DNA of 64,000 nucleotides from Pseudomonas sp. 102515 (lineage in GTDB: Bacteria > Pseudomonadota > Gammaproteobacteria > Pseudomonadales > Pseudomonadaceae): assembly GCF_031085165.1 (NCBI RefSeq), contig NZ_JAVHTY010000001.1, forward strand, positions 868,001 through 932,000, read 5' to 3'. The notes beneath the pieces were generated by a model. That model was given only the letters and a program-made list of their open reading frames with translations. It searched no databases and was not told the origin of the DNA. The translations under genes and the position numbers were made by a program. Below are positions 8,806-19,684 of this stretch, piece after piece (position 1 is the stretch's first letter; every line of letters begins with the position of its first letter).

Positions 8806-10038
8806 ATGTCTCACTCCCCCGCCGCTCCTGCCGTCGCTGTCATCGGGGGCGGCCCCGCCGGGCTGATGGCGGCCGAGACCCTGGCCGCCGTCGGCCTCTC
8901 GGTGGATCTCTTCGATGCCATGCCCTCGGTCGGCCGCAAGTTCCTGCTGGCCGGCGTGGGCGGCATGAACATCACCCATGCCGAGGAACAGGCCGCCTTT
9001 CGCCAACGCTATCGCGAGCGTGAAAGCGACGTCAGCCCCTGGCTCGACGCCTTCGGCAGTGATGACCTGCGCGCCTGGATCCATGACCTGGGCATCGAGA
9101 CCTTCGTCGGCACCTCGGGCCGGATCTTTCCCGCCGACATGAAGGCCGCGCCCCTGCTGCGTGCCTGGCTGCATCGCCTGCGTGATCAAGGCGTGCGTAT
9201 CCATACCCGTAGTCGCTGGCTGGGCTGGGACGCCGAAGGCGGCCTACGCCTGGCCAGTCCCGAGGGGGAACGGTCCATCCAGCCAAAGGCTTGCGTCCTG
9301 GCCTTGGGCGGTGGCAGCTGGCCGCGACTGGGCTCGGACGGTGCCTGGCAGCCCCTGCTGGCCGCGTGCGGTATCGCACTGCGCCCGCTGGAACCGGCCA
9401 ACTGTGGCTTCGAGGTCGCCGGCTGGAGCGACTTCCTGAAAGACCGCCACGCCGGTGCCCCCATCAAGCCCGCTTCGCTCGCCGTGCCTGGTCTGCCGCC
9501 GCGTCAAGGTGAGTTCGTGCTGACCGAGGCGGGGATCGAAGGCAGTCTGGTCTATGCCCTGTCGGCAGAGATCCGTGGGGCCATCGTCCGCGACGGCCAG
9601 GCGAGCCTGACCCTGGACCTTGCCCCGCAGCGAGACCTCGCCGATCTCGGTCGCGCCTTGGCCAAGCCACGGGGCAGCCAGTCCCTCGCCAGTCATCTGC
9701 GCCGCCGGGCCGGGATCGACGGTGCCAAGGCCGCTCTATTACGCGAACTGGCGCCGGCTGATGCCTTCCAGGACATGGCCCGGCTGGCCCAGGCGTGCAA
9801 GGCCTTGCCTTTGACCCTGGTACGAGCGCGGCCCCTCGCCGAGGCCATCAGCAGCGCCGGTGGCGTGCCCCTGGAAGCCCTGGATGATGGGCTGATGCTC
9901 AGGCAATTGCCCGGGGTCTTTTGCGCCGGCGAGATGCTCGACTGGGAAGCGCCCACCGGCGGCTACCTGCTCACCGCCTGCTTCGCCAGTGGCCGCACGG
10001 CGGGCCAGGGCGTGGTGCGCTGGTTGGCAGGCCGCTAG
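8806..10038 (+). CDS. NAD(P)/FAD-dependent flavoprotein (HI0933/BaiN-like, TIGR03862 type)
   Basis: A protein of about 410 residues with an FAD-binding Rossmann motif at the N-terminus (VIGGGPAGLMAAETLAAVG) followed by VGRKFLLAGVGGMNITH, the signature of the HI0933/BaiN flavoprotein family. The C-terminus holds the second flavin motif (GVFCAGEMLDWEAPTGGYLL). The substrate is unknown. The ATG at 8806 has GGA 6-8 nt upstream; an in-frame GTG at 8794 would add four residues. Its stop codon overlaps the stop codon of the convergent phosphatase gene. Confidence 0.85.
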   Translation: MSHSPAAPAVAVIGGGPAGLMAAETLAAVGLSVDLFDAMPSVGRKFLLAGVGGMNITHAEEQAAFRQRYRERESDVSPWLDAFGSDDLRAWIHDLGIETFVGTSGRIFPADMKAAPLLRAWLHRLRDQGVRIHTRSRWLGWDAEGGLRLASPEGERSIQPKACVLALGGGSWPRLGSDGAWQPLLAACGIALRPLEPANCGFEVAGWSDFLKDRHAGAPIKPASLAVPGLPPRQGEFVLTEAGIEGSLVYALSAEIRGAIVRDGQASLTLDLAPQRDLADLGRALAKPRGSQSLASHLRRRAGIDGAKAALLRELAPADAFQDMARLAQACKALPLTLVRARPLAEAISSAGGVPLEALDDGLMLRQLPGVFCAGEMLDWEAPTGGYLLTACFASGRTAGQGVVRWLAGR

Positions 10039-11933
10039 GCCTCGGACGAGCGCTCGACGAACTCGGTAGCCGGCGAGCCGTCGGCATTGTGCTGGCGGAT
10101 CACCGCCGGCCGCCCTTCTCCATCCAGCAGCACCTGGCCGATGCCGGCACCGTTCCACAGCCGCTCTCCGGCTTCGCGGCGATCCGGCAGCCGCGGCTGC
10201 AACTCCCAGCGCCGCCGCTTGGTGAAGCCGTTGAGCGGCGACCAGGGCGCATAGAGCCAGCGGTTGAGGCGGTCGAGGGTCGCCAGCAGGCGTGGCGGGA
10301 ATTCGTTCTTGATGCCGCTGCTGGTGATCTGCCAGAGCCGTGGCTCGCCGCGTCGGTCGCGAATGCGGATGTCGTAGACGAAGGAGTAATGCACGTCACC
10401 GGAGAGCACCACGTAGTTACCCGGGGTGCGGCGGTGGCGAAAGATGTTGAGCATGGTCTTGGCGGCGCCAGGATGAGCCATCCAGTTCTCGGCATCCACC
10501 ATCAGCGGCTGGCCGAACCAGGTGAAGATCCGCTGTACCGCCTCGATCAGCTTGACGCCGAACATGGGCGCGGCCGAGACGATCACCGCCGACGGATGAT
10601 CCAGCAGGTCCTGCTGCAACTCGCAGAGGGCCTCCCAGTCCATCAGGCCCGACGGGTGCTCCAGGCGGCGTTCACTGCGCCAGCGGCGGGTCCGGGTGTC
10701 CAGCACGATCAGCGGCGGATTGGTCTTGAGCACATAGTGCCACCCCTGAAATCGCAGCAGATCGTCGATGCAGGCGTTCTGCGCGGAGCAATCCAGCTTG
10801 CCATCGTCCCCCGCTGTTTCCAGCAGCCGGGCCGTAACCGCCAGGGGGTCGGCCACCGATTCCGGTGCGTTGCCCCAGGCCTGGCAGAGCAGATAGGCCA
10901 GCAGGGCATTGCCGAGGATGCGCCGGGAAAAGGGATGCCCATAGGCCGTCTCCTCCCAACGCGCGGATAGATTCCAGTCGTCGGTGACGTCGTGGTCGTC
11001 GAAGATCATCAACGTGGGTACCCAGGCCAGGGCCCGCGCGGCCTGGGGCAGGGTCGCCACGAAGCCCTCGATGCAGCGCGCCTCGGCGGCGTAACGCTCA
11101 CTGTCCTTGGCGTCCAACGCCGGCGGCACGACCTCGATCAGGGTCCAGGACGTCGGCGACCAGCAGAGCAGATAGAGCGCCAGCACCTCGCTTAGCGTTA
11201 CCAGGTGATTGTGCGCATTGGTGGAGGTGAAGATCGGCTTTTCCACCCCGCCGAAAAATTTCTCGCGCAACGCCCGATTGGACTTGAAGGCCGGCAGCAG
11301 GTCTTCACGGTGATAGAGGTTGGCGGGATGGGCCATCAGCGCGTCGCTGTCCGCCACCACCGCACCTTCGAGACACTCGCTATGAAGGCCGAGGCGGTGG
11401 ATCAGCGCCTGCACCGCCAGCAGCATCGGCCCGGCGACGTCATCGGCATAGACCTGGTCACCGGTGAGCAACAGGGCTGCGGGCCGCTCCTCGGGCGTCG
11501 CACTAGCCTGCAGCAGGCGGTCCACCGCGATCAGGCCATCGGCCGAGGCGTGATGAGGCTTGCGGCAGGAGCCATGGAGCAGGTGATCGAAACGCGCGCG
11601 CAGTACGACGCATGGCAGCTCGCCCTCGGCGGAGAGCAGGTGCGGCGCCCAGTCGCGGATCCCGCCTGCGGCCAGCTGGACGTCGTACTGGATGAAGGCG
11701 TCTACCGGCAACGCGGCGTCTGGCCGGATATCGATCAGTTGTAGATAGGCGTGCTCGCCCAGGCGCAGGCACCGCACCTCGTCTTGAGCCCCGAGCTCGA
11801 CCTCTCCCTGCCATAGCCGTGGGACAGGCGCCTCGGCCGAGGTGGTCACCAACCAGAGCAGCAACCGCGACGACTCGACCCGGCGCAACAGCGGACCGGC
11901 CAGTACCGGGGGCAAGGTAGAGGTATCGCTCAT
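10035..11933 (-). CDS. PhoD-like metallophosphatase
   Basis: A 632-residue protein of the alkaline phosphatase D superfamily. Metal-site motifs are visible: LTGDQVYADDV, IFDDHDVTDDWNLS and VVLSGDVHYSFVYD. No signal peptide or Tat motif is present, unlike secreted PhoD enzymes, so it is probably cytoplasmic, as in the large PhoD-like family of proteobacteria; the substrate is unknown. The start at 11933 (MSDTSTLPP) has AGGAGA just upstream; a frame extends to 11963. It converges on the flavoprotein gene with overlapping stop codons (10035-10038). Confidence 0.87.
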   Translation of the reverse strand: MSDTSTLPPVLAGPLLRRVESSRLLLWLVTTSAEAPVPRLWQGEVELGAQDEVRCLRLGEHAYLQLIDIRPDAALPVDAFIQYDVQLAAGGIRDWAPHLLSAEGELPCVVLRARFDHLLHGSCRKPHHASADGLIAVDRLLQASATPEERPAALLLTGDQVYADDVAGPMLLAVQALIHRLGLHSECLEGAVVADSDALMAHPANLYHREDLLPAFKSNRALREKFFGGVEKPIFTSTNAHNHLVTLSEVLALYLLCWSPTSWTLIEVVPPALDAKDSERYAAEARCIEGFVATLPQAARALAWVPTLMIFDDHDVTDDWNLSARWEETAYGHPFSRRILGNALLAYLLCQAWGNAPESVADPLAVTARLLETAGDDGKLDCSAQNACIDDLLRFQGWHYVLKTNPPLIVLDTRTRRWRSERRLEHPSGLMDWEALCELQQDLLDHPSAVIVSAAPMFGVKLIEAVQRIFTWFGQPLMVDAENWMAHPGAAKTMLNIFRHRRTPGNYVVLSGDVHYSFVYDIRIRDRRGEPRLWQITSSGIKNEFPPRLLATLDRLNRWLYAPWSPLNGFTKRRRWELQPRLPDRREAGERLWNGAGIGQVLLDGEGRPAVIRQHNADGSPATEFVERSSEA

Positions 11934-12071
11934 GGGCTCTCCTGTAGACGCAGAACTGACCACTATGCCGCGTCGGGATTCAGCCCGCAGCCGCCGCCTG
12001 GCTACAAAGTTTGAGCGCGCATCACAGTCGGCCTAGAATTCGCTCCCTTTTCGATGCCATCCGGGCCTGTC

Positions 12072-13388
12072 ATGACCTTTGCCGACCTCGGCCTCATAGA
12101 TCCGCTGCTCCAGGCGCTCATCGCCCTGGAGCACAGCTCCCCTACCCCCATCCAGCGCCAGGCCATTCCGGCGGTGCTGGCCGGTCGCGACCTGCTGGCC
12201 GCCGCCCAGACCGGCACCGGCAAGACCGGCGCCTTCGGCCTGCCGCTCCTGCAGCGGCTGGTGCAGGAAGGCCCGGCGGTGGCGCCCAACCATATCCGCG
12301 CCCTGATCCTCACCCCCACCCGCGAGTTGGCCGAACAGGTCCATGCCAGCCTGCGCGACTATGCCCAGCACCTGCCCCTGCGCACCGCGGTGGCCTATGG
12401 TGGCGTGAGCATCAATCCGCAGATGATGAAGCTGCGCAAGGGTGTGGACGTGCTGGTGGCGACCCCGGGGCGGCTGCTCGACCTGTTCAGCCAGAACGCC
12501 GTGCGCTTCGACCAGGTACAGCTGCTGGTGCTGGACGAAGCCGATCGCATGCTCGACCTGGGCTTTTCGCGGCAACTGGGCGAGCTGTTCGTCATGCTGC
12601 CGCGCAAGCGCCAGACCCTGCTGTTCTCGGCGACCTTCTCCGACGCCGTGCGCCAGCTGGCCGCCCCGGTGCTGCGCGATCCCCAGACGATCGACGTCAG
12701 TCCGCGCAACACCGCCGCGGTGACCGTCAAGCAGTGGGTCGTGCCGGTGGACAAGAAGCGCAAGACCGAACTCTTCCTGCACCTCTATCGCGGCGGTCCC
12801 CGCCAGCAGGTGCTGGTGTTCGCCAAGACGCGCAAGGGCGTGGAGCAACTGGTGGAAGCGCTGCAGGCCGAGGGCCTGGCGGCGGAATCCATCCATGGCG
12901 ACAAGCCCCAGCCGGCGCGGCTGCGCGCCCTCGCCCGCTTCAAGGCTGGCGAGGCGGACATCCTGGTCGCCACCGACGTGGCCGCCCGCGGCCTGGATAT
13001 CCAGGACCTGCCCCTGGTGGTCAACCTGGACCTGCCCATCGTCGCCGAAGATTACGTGCACCGCATTGGCCGGACCGGCCGCGCGGGCAACCAGGGCCAG
13101 GCGGTTTCGCTGGTCTGCGCCGATGAAGTCGAGCAACTGGCGGCCATCGAGACGCTGATCGGCCAGATCCTCGTGCGCCGCGACGAGCCGGATTTCATCC
13201 CCGATCATCGCGTCCCCCAGACCGGCCCGGGCGGACTGGTCATGAAGAAGCCGAAGAAGCCGAAGAAGCCCAAGATGGGTGGACCGGTGTCCGACAAGCC
13301 TCTGGGTCGCTGGGTGGAAGACGGCAAGCCCAAGGTCAAGTCGGTGCGCAAGTCACCCGGCTTCGGCAAGCCACGCAAGAAACCGTAA
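12072..13388 (+). CDS. DEAD-box RNA helicase, RhlE-like
   Basis: A 438-residue ATP-dependent RNA helicase. The motifs occur in order: AQTGTGKT (I), PTRELAEQ (Ia), TPGRLLD (Ib), DEADRML (II), SATF (III), DVAARGLDI (V) and HRIGRTGRAG (VI). The C-terminal tail from about residue 390 is Lys/Pro-rich (KKPKKPKKPK, then KSPGFGKPRKKP), typical of RhlE-type proteins and likely to bind RNA. Probable roles are ribosome assembly, RNA decay and cold adaptation. The start at 12072 (MTFADLGLIDPLL) matches RhlE N-termini; an upstream ATG at 12054 would add six residues. Confidence 0.88.
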   Translation: MTFADLGLIDPLLQALIALEHSSPTPIQRQAIPAVLAGRDLLAAAQTGTGKTGAFGLPLLQRLVQEGPAVAPNHIRALILTPTRELAEQVHASLRDYAQHLPLRTAVAYGGVSINPQMMKLRKGVDVLVATPGRLLDLFSQNAVRFDQVQLLVLDEADRMLDLGFSRQLGELFVMLPRKRQTLLFSATFSDAVRQLAAPVLRDPQTIDVSPRNTAAVTVKQWVVPVDKKRKTELFLHLYRGGPRQQVLVFAKTRKGVEQLVEALQAEGLAAESIHGDKPQPARLRALARFKAGEADILVATDVAARGLDIQDLPLVVNLDLPIVAEDYVHRIGRTGRAGNQGQAVSLVCADEVEQLAAIETLIGQILVRRDEPDFIPDHRVPQTGPGGLVMKKPKKPKKPKMGGPVSDKPLGRWVEDGKPKVKSVRKSPGFGKPRKKP

Positions 13389-13447
13389 GGATTGGAGCGG
13401 TGGACAAGGCTGCGCCGTTGTCCATGCTAGGATGCATCTCGTAGCCT

Positions 13448-13469
13448 GGAAAACCGCGCAGCGTTTTCC
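13448..13469. repeat. Short hairpin repeat (GGAAAAC...GTTTTCC)
   Basis: GGAAAAC and GTTTTCC arms enclose an 8-nt GC-rich loop. The same hairpin occurs in opposite orientation at about 49559-49580. It is a small dispersed intergenic palindrome. Confidence 0.6.
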
Positions 13470-13497
13470 GGGATGGGATAGTGGAACGTGGCCAATC

Positions 13498-13527
13498 GGG
13501 TGGCTGACGCAGAGCCGTCAGCCACCC
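13498..13527. terminator. Strong hairpin between convergent rhlE-like and cysS genes
   Basis: A perfect 12-bp stem (GGGTGGCTGACG/CGTCAGCCACCC) with a 6-nt loop lies between two converging genes. It lacks a T-run on either strand, so it may stabilise 3' ends or act as a factor-assisted terminator rather than a classical intrinsic one. Confidence 0.55.
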
Positions 13528-13537
13528 AACCGCAGGC

Positions 13538-14922
13538 CTATTCCGCCAGGCGCCAGCTGGTGCCGCCCTTGCCGTCCTCCAGTACCACGCCGAGGGCGGT
13601 GAGCTGGTCACGGATGCGGTCCGATTCCGCCCAGTTCTTTTCGGCGCGCGCGGTCAAGCGCGCCTGGATCAGGGCCTCGACCTCGGCCGCGTCCACCCGG
13701 CCTGCCGCATCGGCGCGCAGGAAGGCTTCCGGCTCCAGCTGCAGCACGCCCAGCACCTCACCCAGCTCGCGCAGACGCCCGGCCAGGCCGGCGGCCGCGG
13801 CAGGATCGCTCTCGCGCAGGCGGTTGATCTCGCGGGCCAGCTCGAACAGCACGCCGCAGGCACCGGCGGTGTTGAAGTCGTCGTCCATGCACTGGGCGAA
13901 GCGCTCGGCGTAGCTTTCGCCGCCTTGCGCCGGTGCCAGGGGCAGGCCCTTGAGCGAGTGGTAGAAGCGCTCCAGGGCGCCCTTGGCTTCGCGCAGGTTG
14001 TCTTCCGAATAGTTGATCGGACTGCGGTAGTGGCTGGCGATCAGCAGGTAGCGCACCACCTCGGGGTGGTACTTCTCCAGCACCTCGCGCAGGGTGAAGA
14101 AGTTGCCCAGGGACTTGGACATCTTCTCGCCATTGATGGTGATCATCCCGCAATGCAACCAGGCGTTGGCGTAGGTCTTGCCGGTGGCCGCCTCGCTCTG
14201 GGCGATCTCGTTCTCGTGGTGCGGGAATTCCAGGTCGTTGCCACCACCGTGGATGTCGAAGGTCTCGCCCAGGCAGCAGGTGGACATCACCGAGCATTCG
14301 ATGTGCCAGCCCGGCCGCCCGGCGCCCCAGGGCGACGGCCAGCTCGGCTCGCCCGGCTTGGCGGCCTTCCACAGCACGAAGTCCAGCGGATCTTCCTTGG
14401 CCTCGCCCGGCTCGATGCGGGCGCCGATGCGCAGGTCCTCGACGCGCCGCCGCGATAGCTTGCCGTAGCCGGCGAAGCGATTGACCCGGTAGTAGACGTC
14501 GCCATTGCCCGCGGCATAGGCGTAGCCCTTGTCGATCAGGGTCTGGATCATGGCGTGCATGCCATCGATATGGTCGGTGGCGCGTGGCTCCTGATCGGGC
14601 TTGCGGATATTCAGCCGTGCCTCGTCCTCGTGCATCGCCTCGATCATCCGCGCCACCAGGTCGGTGAAGGGCTCGCCATTGGCGTTGGCGCGGTTGATGA
14701 TCTTGTCGTCGATGTCGGTGATGTTGCGCACGTAGGTCAGGTCGTAGCCGCTATGGCGCAGCCAGCGGGTGATGACGTCGAAAGCCACCATGCTGCGGCC
14801 ATGACCCAGGTGGCAGTAGTCGTAGACGGTCATGCCGCAGACGTACATGCGCACCTGCCCCGGCACCAGCGGCGTGAAGGCTTCCTTGGTCTTGGTCAGG
14901 GTGTTGTAGAGGTGCAGCGCCA

Positions 14923-14923
<1 letters not shown>
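13538..14923 (-). CDS. cysS: Cysteinyl-tRNA synthetase
   Basis: A 461-residue class I aminoacyl-tRNA synthetase that charges tRNA-Cys. The zinc cysteine is in YVCGMTVYD, the HIGH-type motif is CHLGHGRS, and the KMSKS motif is [11 protein letters not shown]; further zinc ligands lie in HIECSVMS and [10 protein letters not shown]. Length equals the family norm. The glnS stop is embedded in an ATGATGG run, so either of two adjacent ATGs (14926 or 14923) could serve; the family N-terminus MALHLYNTL favours 14923. Translation is coupled to glnS. Confidence 0.96.
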
Positions 14924-16611
<1,688 letters not shown>

Positions 16612-16757
16612 GGGATCCTTAACTGGGCAGACGCACGGCCAGGGTAGGCCGGGCAAAGGTAAACCCGTATCATAGCCCAACCCGTCAAGTCCCGGCGAAA
16701 CCCTTGAGGCCCTCGCCGGGTCTGGATGCTGTCCCCCTTAGCTACGGATTCGCTGCC

Positions 16758-17258
16758 ATGATCAAGCTGCACACCAACCACGGCGTCATCACCCTGGAAC
16801 TCTTCGAGGACAAGGCGCCCGAAACCGCGGCCAACTTCAAGGAATACGTCAAGAGCGGTCACTACGACGGCACCATCTTCCACCGTGTGATCAGCAACTT
16901 CATGGTCCAGGGCGGTGGTTTCGAGCCGGGCATGAAGCAGAAGCCGACCCGCGCCCCGATCAAGAACGAAGCCAACAACGGCGTCTCCAACGCGATCGGC
17001 ACCGTCGCCATGGCCCGCACCATGGACCCGCACTCCGCCTCGGCGCAGTTCTTCATCAACGTGTCCGACAACACCTTCCTCAACCATACCGCGCCCACCA
17101 GCCAGGGCTGGGGCTATGCGGTGTTCGGCAAGGTCGTCGAGGGCATGGACGTGGTCAACGCCATCAAGGGCGTCGCCACCACCAGCAAGGCCGGTCACCA
17201 GGACGTGCCGAGCGAAGACGTGATCATCGAGAAGGCCGAGATCGTCCCCGCCGAGTAA
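16758..17258 (+). CDS. ppiB: Peptidyl-prolyl cis-trans isomerase B (cyclophilin)
   Basis: A 166-residue cytoplasmic cyclophilin. The catalytic and substrate-binding pattern is clear: [13 protein letters not shown] (active-site Arg and Gln), [17 protein letters not shown] and [16 protein letters not shown]. It has no signal peptide, so it is the PpiB rather than the periplasmic PpiA type. It speeds proline isomerisation during folding. The start at 16758 matches the family N-terminus (MIKLHTNHG). The lpxH start is one base after its stop. Confidence 0.95.
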   Translation: MIKLHTNHGVITLELFEDKAPETAANFKEYVKSGHYDGTIFHRVISNFMVQGGGFEPGMKQKPTRAPIKNEANNGVSNAIGTVAMARTMDPHSASAQFFINVSDNTFLNHTAPTSQGWGYAVFGKVVEGMDVVNAIKGVATTSKAGHQDVPSEDVIIEKAEIVPAE

Positions 17259-17259
17259 G

Positions 17260-17991
17260 ATGAGCATTCTACTGGTCTCCGACCTGCATCTCGAACCGCA
17301 ACGCCCGGACCTGGTCCGGGCGTTTTTGCATTTTCTCCAGAACCGCGCCCGGGGTGCCGAGGCGCTGTACATTCTTGGGGATCTGTTCGAGGCCTGGATC
17401 GGCGACGACGCCATGGGCGCCTTCGAGCAGGAGATCGCCATTGCCCTGCGCCAGCTGGTCGACAACGGCACGGCTATCTACCTGATGCATGGCAATCGCG
17501 ACTTTCTCGTCGGCAAGGCCTTCTGCCGCCAGGCCGGCTGCCGCTTGCTGCCGGATCGGCATATCGCCGATTTCCAGGGCCGCCACGTGCTGCTCATGCA
17601 TGGCGACACCCTTTGTACCCGTGACGAAGGCTATCAGAAGCTGCGCCGCATCCTGCGCCACCCCCTCACCCTCTTCGTCCTGCGCCATCTGCCGCTGGCC
17701 AGCCGCCAGAAGCTGGCACGCAAGCTGCGCAGCGAGAGTCGCCAGCAGACCCGTGCCAAGGCCATGGACATCACCGACGTCACCGAGGCCGAGGTCGAGC
17801 GGGAAATGCGCGCCGCCCGGGTGACGACGCTGATCCATGGCCATACCCACCGACCCGCCCGCCATGAGCTGCGGCTCGATGGCCAGCCCGCCGAACGTAT
17901 CGTACTGGGCGACTGGGACCGTCGCGGCTGGGTATTGGAAGCCAGCGACGCGGGCCTGACCCAGGTCGATTTCGCCCTCGACGAACGGTAA
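17260..17991 (+). CDS. lpxH: UDP-2,3-diacylglucosamine diphosphatase
   Basis: A 243-residue metallophosphoesterase that hydrolyses UDP-2,3-diacylglucosamine to lipid X and UMP in lipid A synthesis, peripheral to the inner membrane. Metal-site motifs are [39 protein letters not shown] and IHGHTHRPA, the full LpxH set. It is separated from ppiB by one base and is probably cotranscribed. It is followed by a short GC-rich stem (AGCCAGG/CCTGGCT) near 17998-18015 that may mark the transcript end. Confidence 0.95.
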   Translation: MSILLVSDLHLEPQRPDLVRAFLHFLQNRARGAEALYILGDLFEAWIGDDAMGAFEQEIAIALRQLVDNGTAIYLMHGNRDFLVGKAFCRQAGCRLLPDRHIADFQGRHVLLMHGDTLCTRDEGYQKLRRILRHPLTLFVLRHLPLASRQKLARKLRSESRQQTRAKAMDITDVTEAEVEREMRAARVTTLIHGHTHRPARHELRLDGQPAERIVLGDWDRRGWVLEASDAGLTQVDFALDER

Positions 17992-18175
17992 TGACCCAGC
18001 CAGGCACGCCTGGCTTGCCTGCGGCAAGTCCCTGACAGGCAAGGCAATCATGCTCGGCGATCCGATCGCGGCCAGCGGGGCTGCGACCGATCGTCACATG
18101 ACGACTACAGAAATCCGCGCAGACGTCCGATGACGAGGGTGTAAGGAGATGTAACCCTTTTCCGCGGAGACGCCC

Positions 18176-18988
18176 ATGCAACTCGATACCCTCTTTGCCC
18201 AGCTGCACAACCTGCCCAACGTCCCCGAGGTGGCGCAGGTCCTGATCCGGCAGTTCGACGACCCCAACACCAGCATCGAAACCCTGTCGCGCACCGTGGC
18301 GCGCGATCCGGTCATCGCCGCCAAGGTACTGCGCCTGGCCAATTCGGCGCGCTTCCGCGGCGCCCGTGAATCCACCAGCATCGACGACGCCGCCCTGCGC
18401 CTGGGCTTCAACACCCTGCGCACCCTGGTGCTGGCCTCCGCCTTCGCCGGTGGCTTCAAGGCCGCGCCGGGCTTCGATCTGCAAGCCTTCTGGTACAACA
18501 GCTTTCTGGTCGCCAGCCTGTGCAAGCCCCTGGCCAAGCAGGCCGGCCTGGACCAGGAAACCGCCTTTACCTGCGGCATGCTCCACGACATCGGCGAATT
18601 GCTGATCCAGAGCGGCGCCCCCGAACTGGCTCCGAGCCTGGCCGGTCGCGCCACCGCCAGCAGCCATCGCGCCGCCGACGAGACCCTGCAACTGGGCTTC
18701 GGCTATCCGGAAGTGGGTGCCGAACTCGCCCGCCGCTGGCAGCTGCCCCAGGTGCTGCGCGACGCCATCGGTTACCAGGCCCGCCCGCTGCAGGCGCCGG
18801 AAGGCAATGGCTATGCGCTGATCGTGGCCCAGGCGGTCGCCGTGGCCGAGGTACTGCACGAGAATGCCGGCGACAGCAAGGTGCAGGACCTGAGCGGCCC
18901 GCTGTTCGCCAGCATCGATCTGGCCCAGCTGAGCGCGGTCCTGCCCAGTGCCCGGGATACCGCGGCGACCTTCGCTCAGGCGGCCTGA
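18176..18988 (+). CDS. HDOD-domain signalling protein
   Basis: A 270-residue single HDOD domain protein. It contains LPNVPEVAQVL, RDPVIAAKVLRLANSARF, the partial metal motif GMLHDIGELLIQ and a C-terminal helical region. HDOD proteins resemble HD phosphohydrolases but usually lack the full catalytic set and act in signalling, motility or stress control. No partner domain (GGDEF, EAL or receiver) is fused here. The next feature on the opposite strand is tRNA-Ser with its terminator. Confidence 0.88.
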   Translation: MQLDTLFAQLHNLPNVPEVAQVLIRQFDDPNTSIETLSRTVARDPVIAAKVLRLANSARFRGARESTSIDDAALRLGFNTLRTLVLASAFAGGFKAAPGFDLQAFWYNSFLVASLCKPLAKQAGLDQETAFTCGMLHDIGELLIQSGAPELAPSLAGRATASSHRAADETLQLGFGYPEVGAELARRWQLPQVLRDAIGYQARPLQAPEGNGYALIVAQAVAVAEVLHENAGDSKVQDLSGPLFASIDLAQLSAVLPSARDTAATFAQAA

Positions 18989-19020
18989 TCCACGCATGGC
19001 CTGGCCAAATCGCAGGCAAG

Positions 19021-19052
19021 AAAAAACCCCTGGAGCTGGGCTCTCAGGGGTT
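19021..19052 (-). terminator. Intrinsic terminator of tRNA-Ser
   Basis: An 8-bp AACCCCTG/CAGGGGTT stem, read leftward, is followed by a T-run (the A-run at 19021-19026 on the plus strand). It lies 10 nt beyond the tRNA 3' end and just beyond the convergent HDOD gene. Confidence 0.85.
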
Positions 19053-19061
19053 CTCTTAATC

Positions 19062-19151
19062 TGGCGGTGAGGGAGGGATTCGAACCCTCGATAAGATTTC
19101 TCCTATACACACTTTCCAGGCGTGCTCCTTCAACCGCTCGGACACCTCACC
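19062..19151 (-). tRNA. tRNA-Ser (anticodon GGA)
   Basis: A 90-nt class II tRNA on the minus strand. The acceptor stem GGTGAGG pairs with CCTCACC; the discriminator is G and CCA is encoded. The anticodon arm CACGC-CTGGAAA-GTGTG places anticodon GGA (plus-strand tcc at 19115-19117), reading UCC and UCU. A long variable arm (around GTATAGGAGAAATCTTAT) and the T arm GAGGG-TTCGAAT-CCCTC confirm the serine class. Confidence 0.97.
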
Positions 19152-19192
19152 AGATTTGCTCGGCGGCTGCATCTGCATCACCGAGGCGCGCA

Positions 19193-19221
19193 ACTATAGG
19201 CAAAGGCGATTTCGATGGCAA
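19193..19221 (-). promoter_or_regulatory. Sigma-70 promoter of tRNA-Ser
   Basis: On the minus strand a TTGCCA -35 box (19216-19221) and a TATAGT -10 box (19193-19198) are separated by exactly 17 nt. The discriminator that follows is G/C-rich (TGCGCGCC), as expected of stable-RNA promoters under stringent control. Transcription would start about 35 nt before the mature tRNA. Confidence 0.8.
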
Positions 19222-19579
19222 GCTTTTTCTTCAATCGATTCATACATTTGCACTCGCGGCCGGGACGGACCTCCACCCTGCCCCGTTCACGGGATGACTG
19301 GTCAGTCGTCATGCTACCTCTCGTTGCCGCCTATGCCTCCGACCAACGGTAGCGTCGCAAGCATCCTTCTAATCGACTGAAAGCAAAGGATAAATCGGCT
19401 GATGCGACATTTTTGATAACCGGCTGGCCGGTCATCGCCACAAAACTGAAATTTATGTTCTATAGCTACTGGATAGTGCTCAAGCCTGCGGGTATCAGTA
19501 AAAGCATGCCTCTGTTGCGCGAGCGCTTCCCGCTGGAGACGTAAAGGCTCTTAACAGCTAACAATAAAGGCCCCGAGTC
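19222..19579. other. Non-coding interval, AT-richer than surroundings
   Basis: About 360 bp between the tRNA promoter and the small ORF at 19580. No convincing coding frame, RNA gene or repeat was seen. The sequence is visibly less GC-rich than the flanking genes, especially near 19380-19470, and may hold the promoter of the small membrane protein gene. Confidence 0.5.
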
Positions 19580-19681
19580 ATGTTCAAGAATCCCGTCCCC
19601 AAGTGGCGTCAGGCGAGTTTCGTACTTATCGTCACCACCGTGGTATTGGTCATCCCCAATCTCTCGCGGTTCTTTGGCTGA
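19580..19681 (+). CDS. Putative 33-residue single-pass membrane protein
   Basis: ATG at 19580 opens a 33-residue frame: a basic start (MFKNPVPKWRQ), one hydrophobic stretch of about 17 residues (ASFVLIVTTVVLVIPNL), and a short SRFFG tail. AAAGG lies about 10 nt upstream. The positive-inside profile and the GC pattern of the reading frame suggest a real small membrane protein, but no family is recognised. It converges on the Anbu gene with a 3-bp gap between the two stop codons. Confidence 0.55.
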   Translation: MFKNPVPKWRQASFVLIVTTVVLVIPNLSRFFG

Positions 19682-19684
19682 TCC

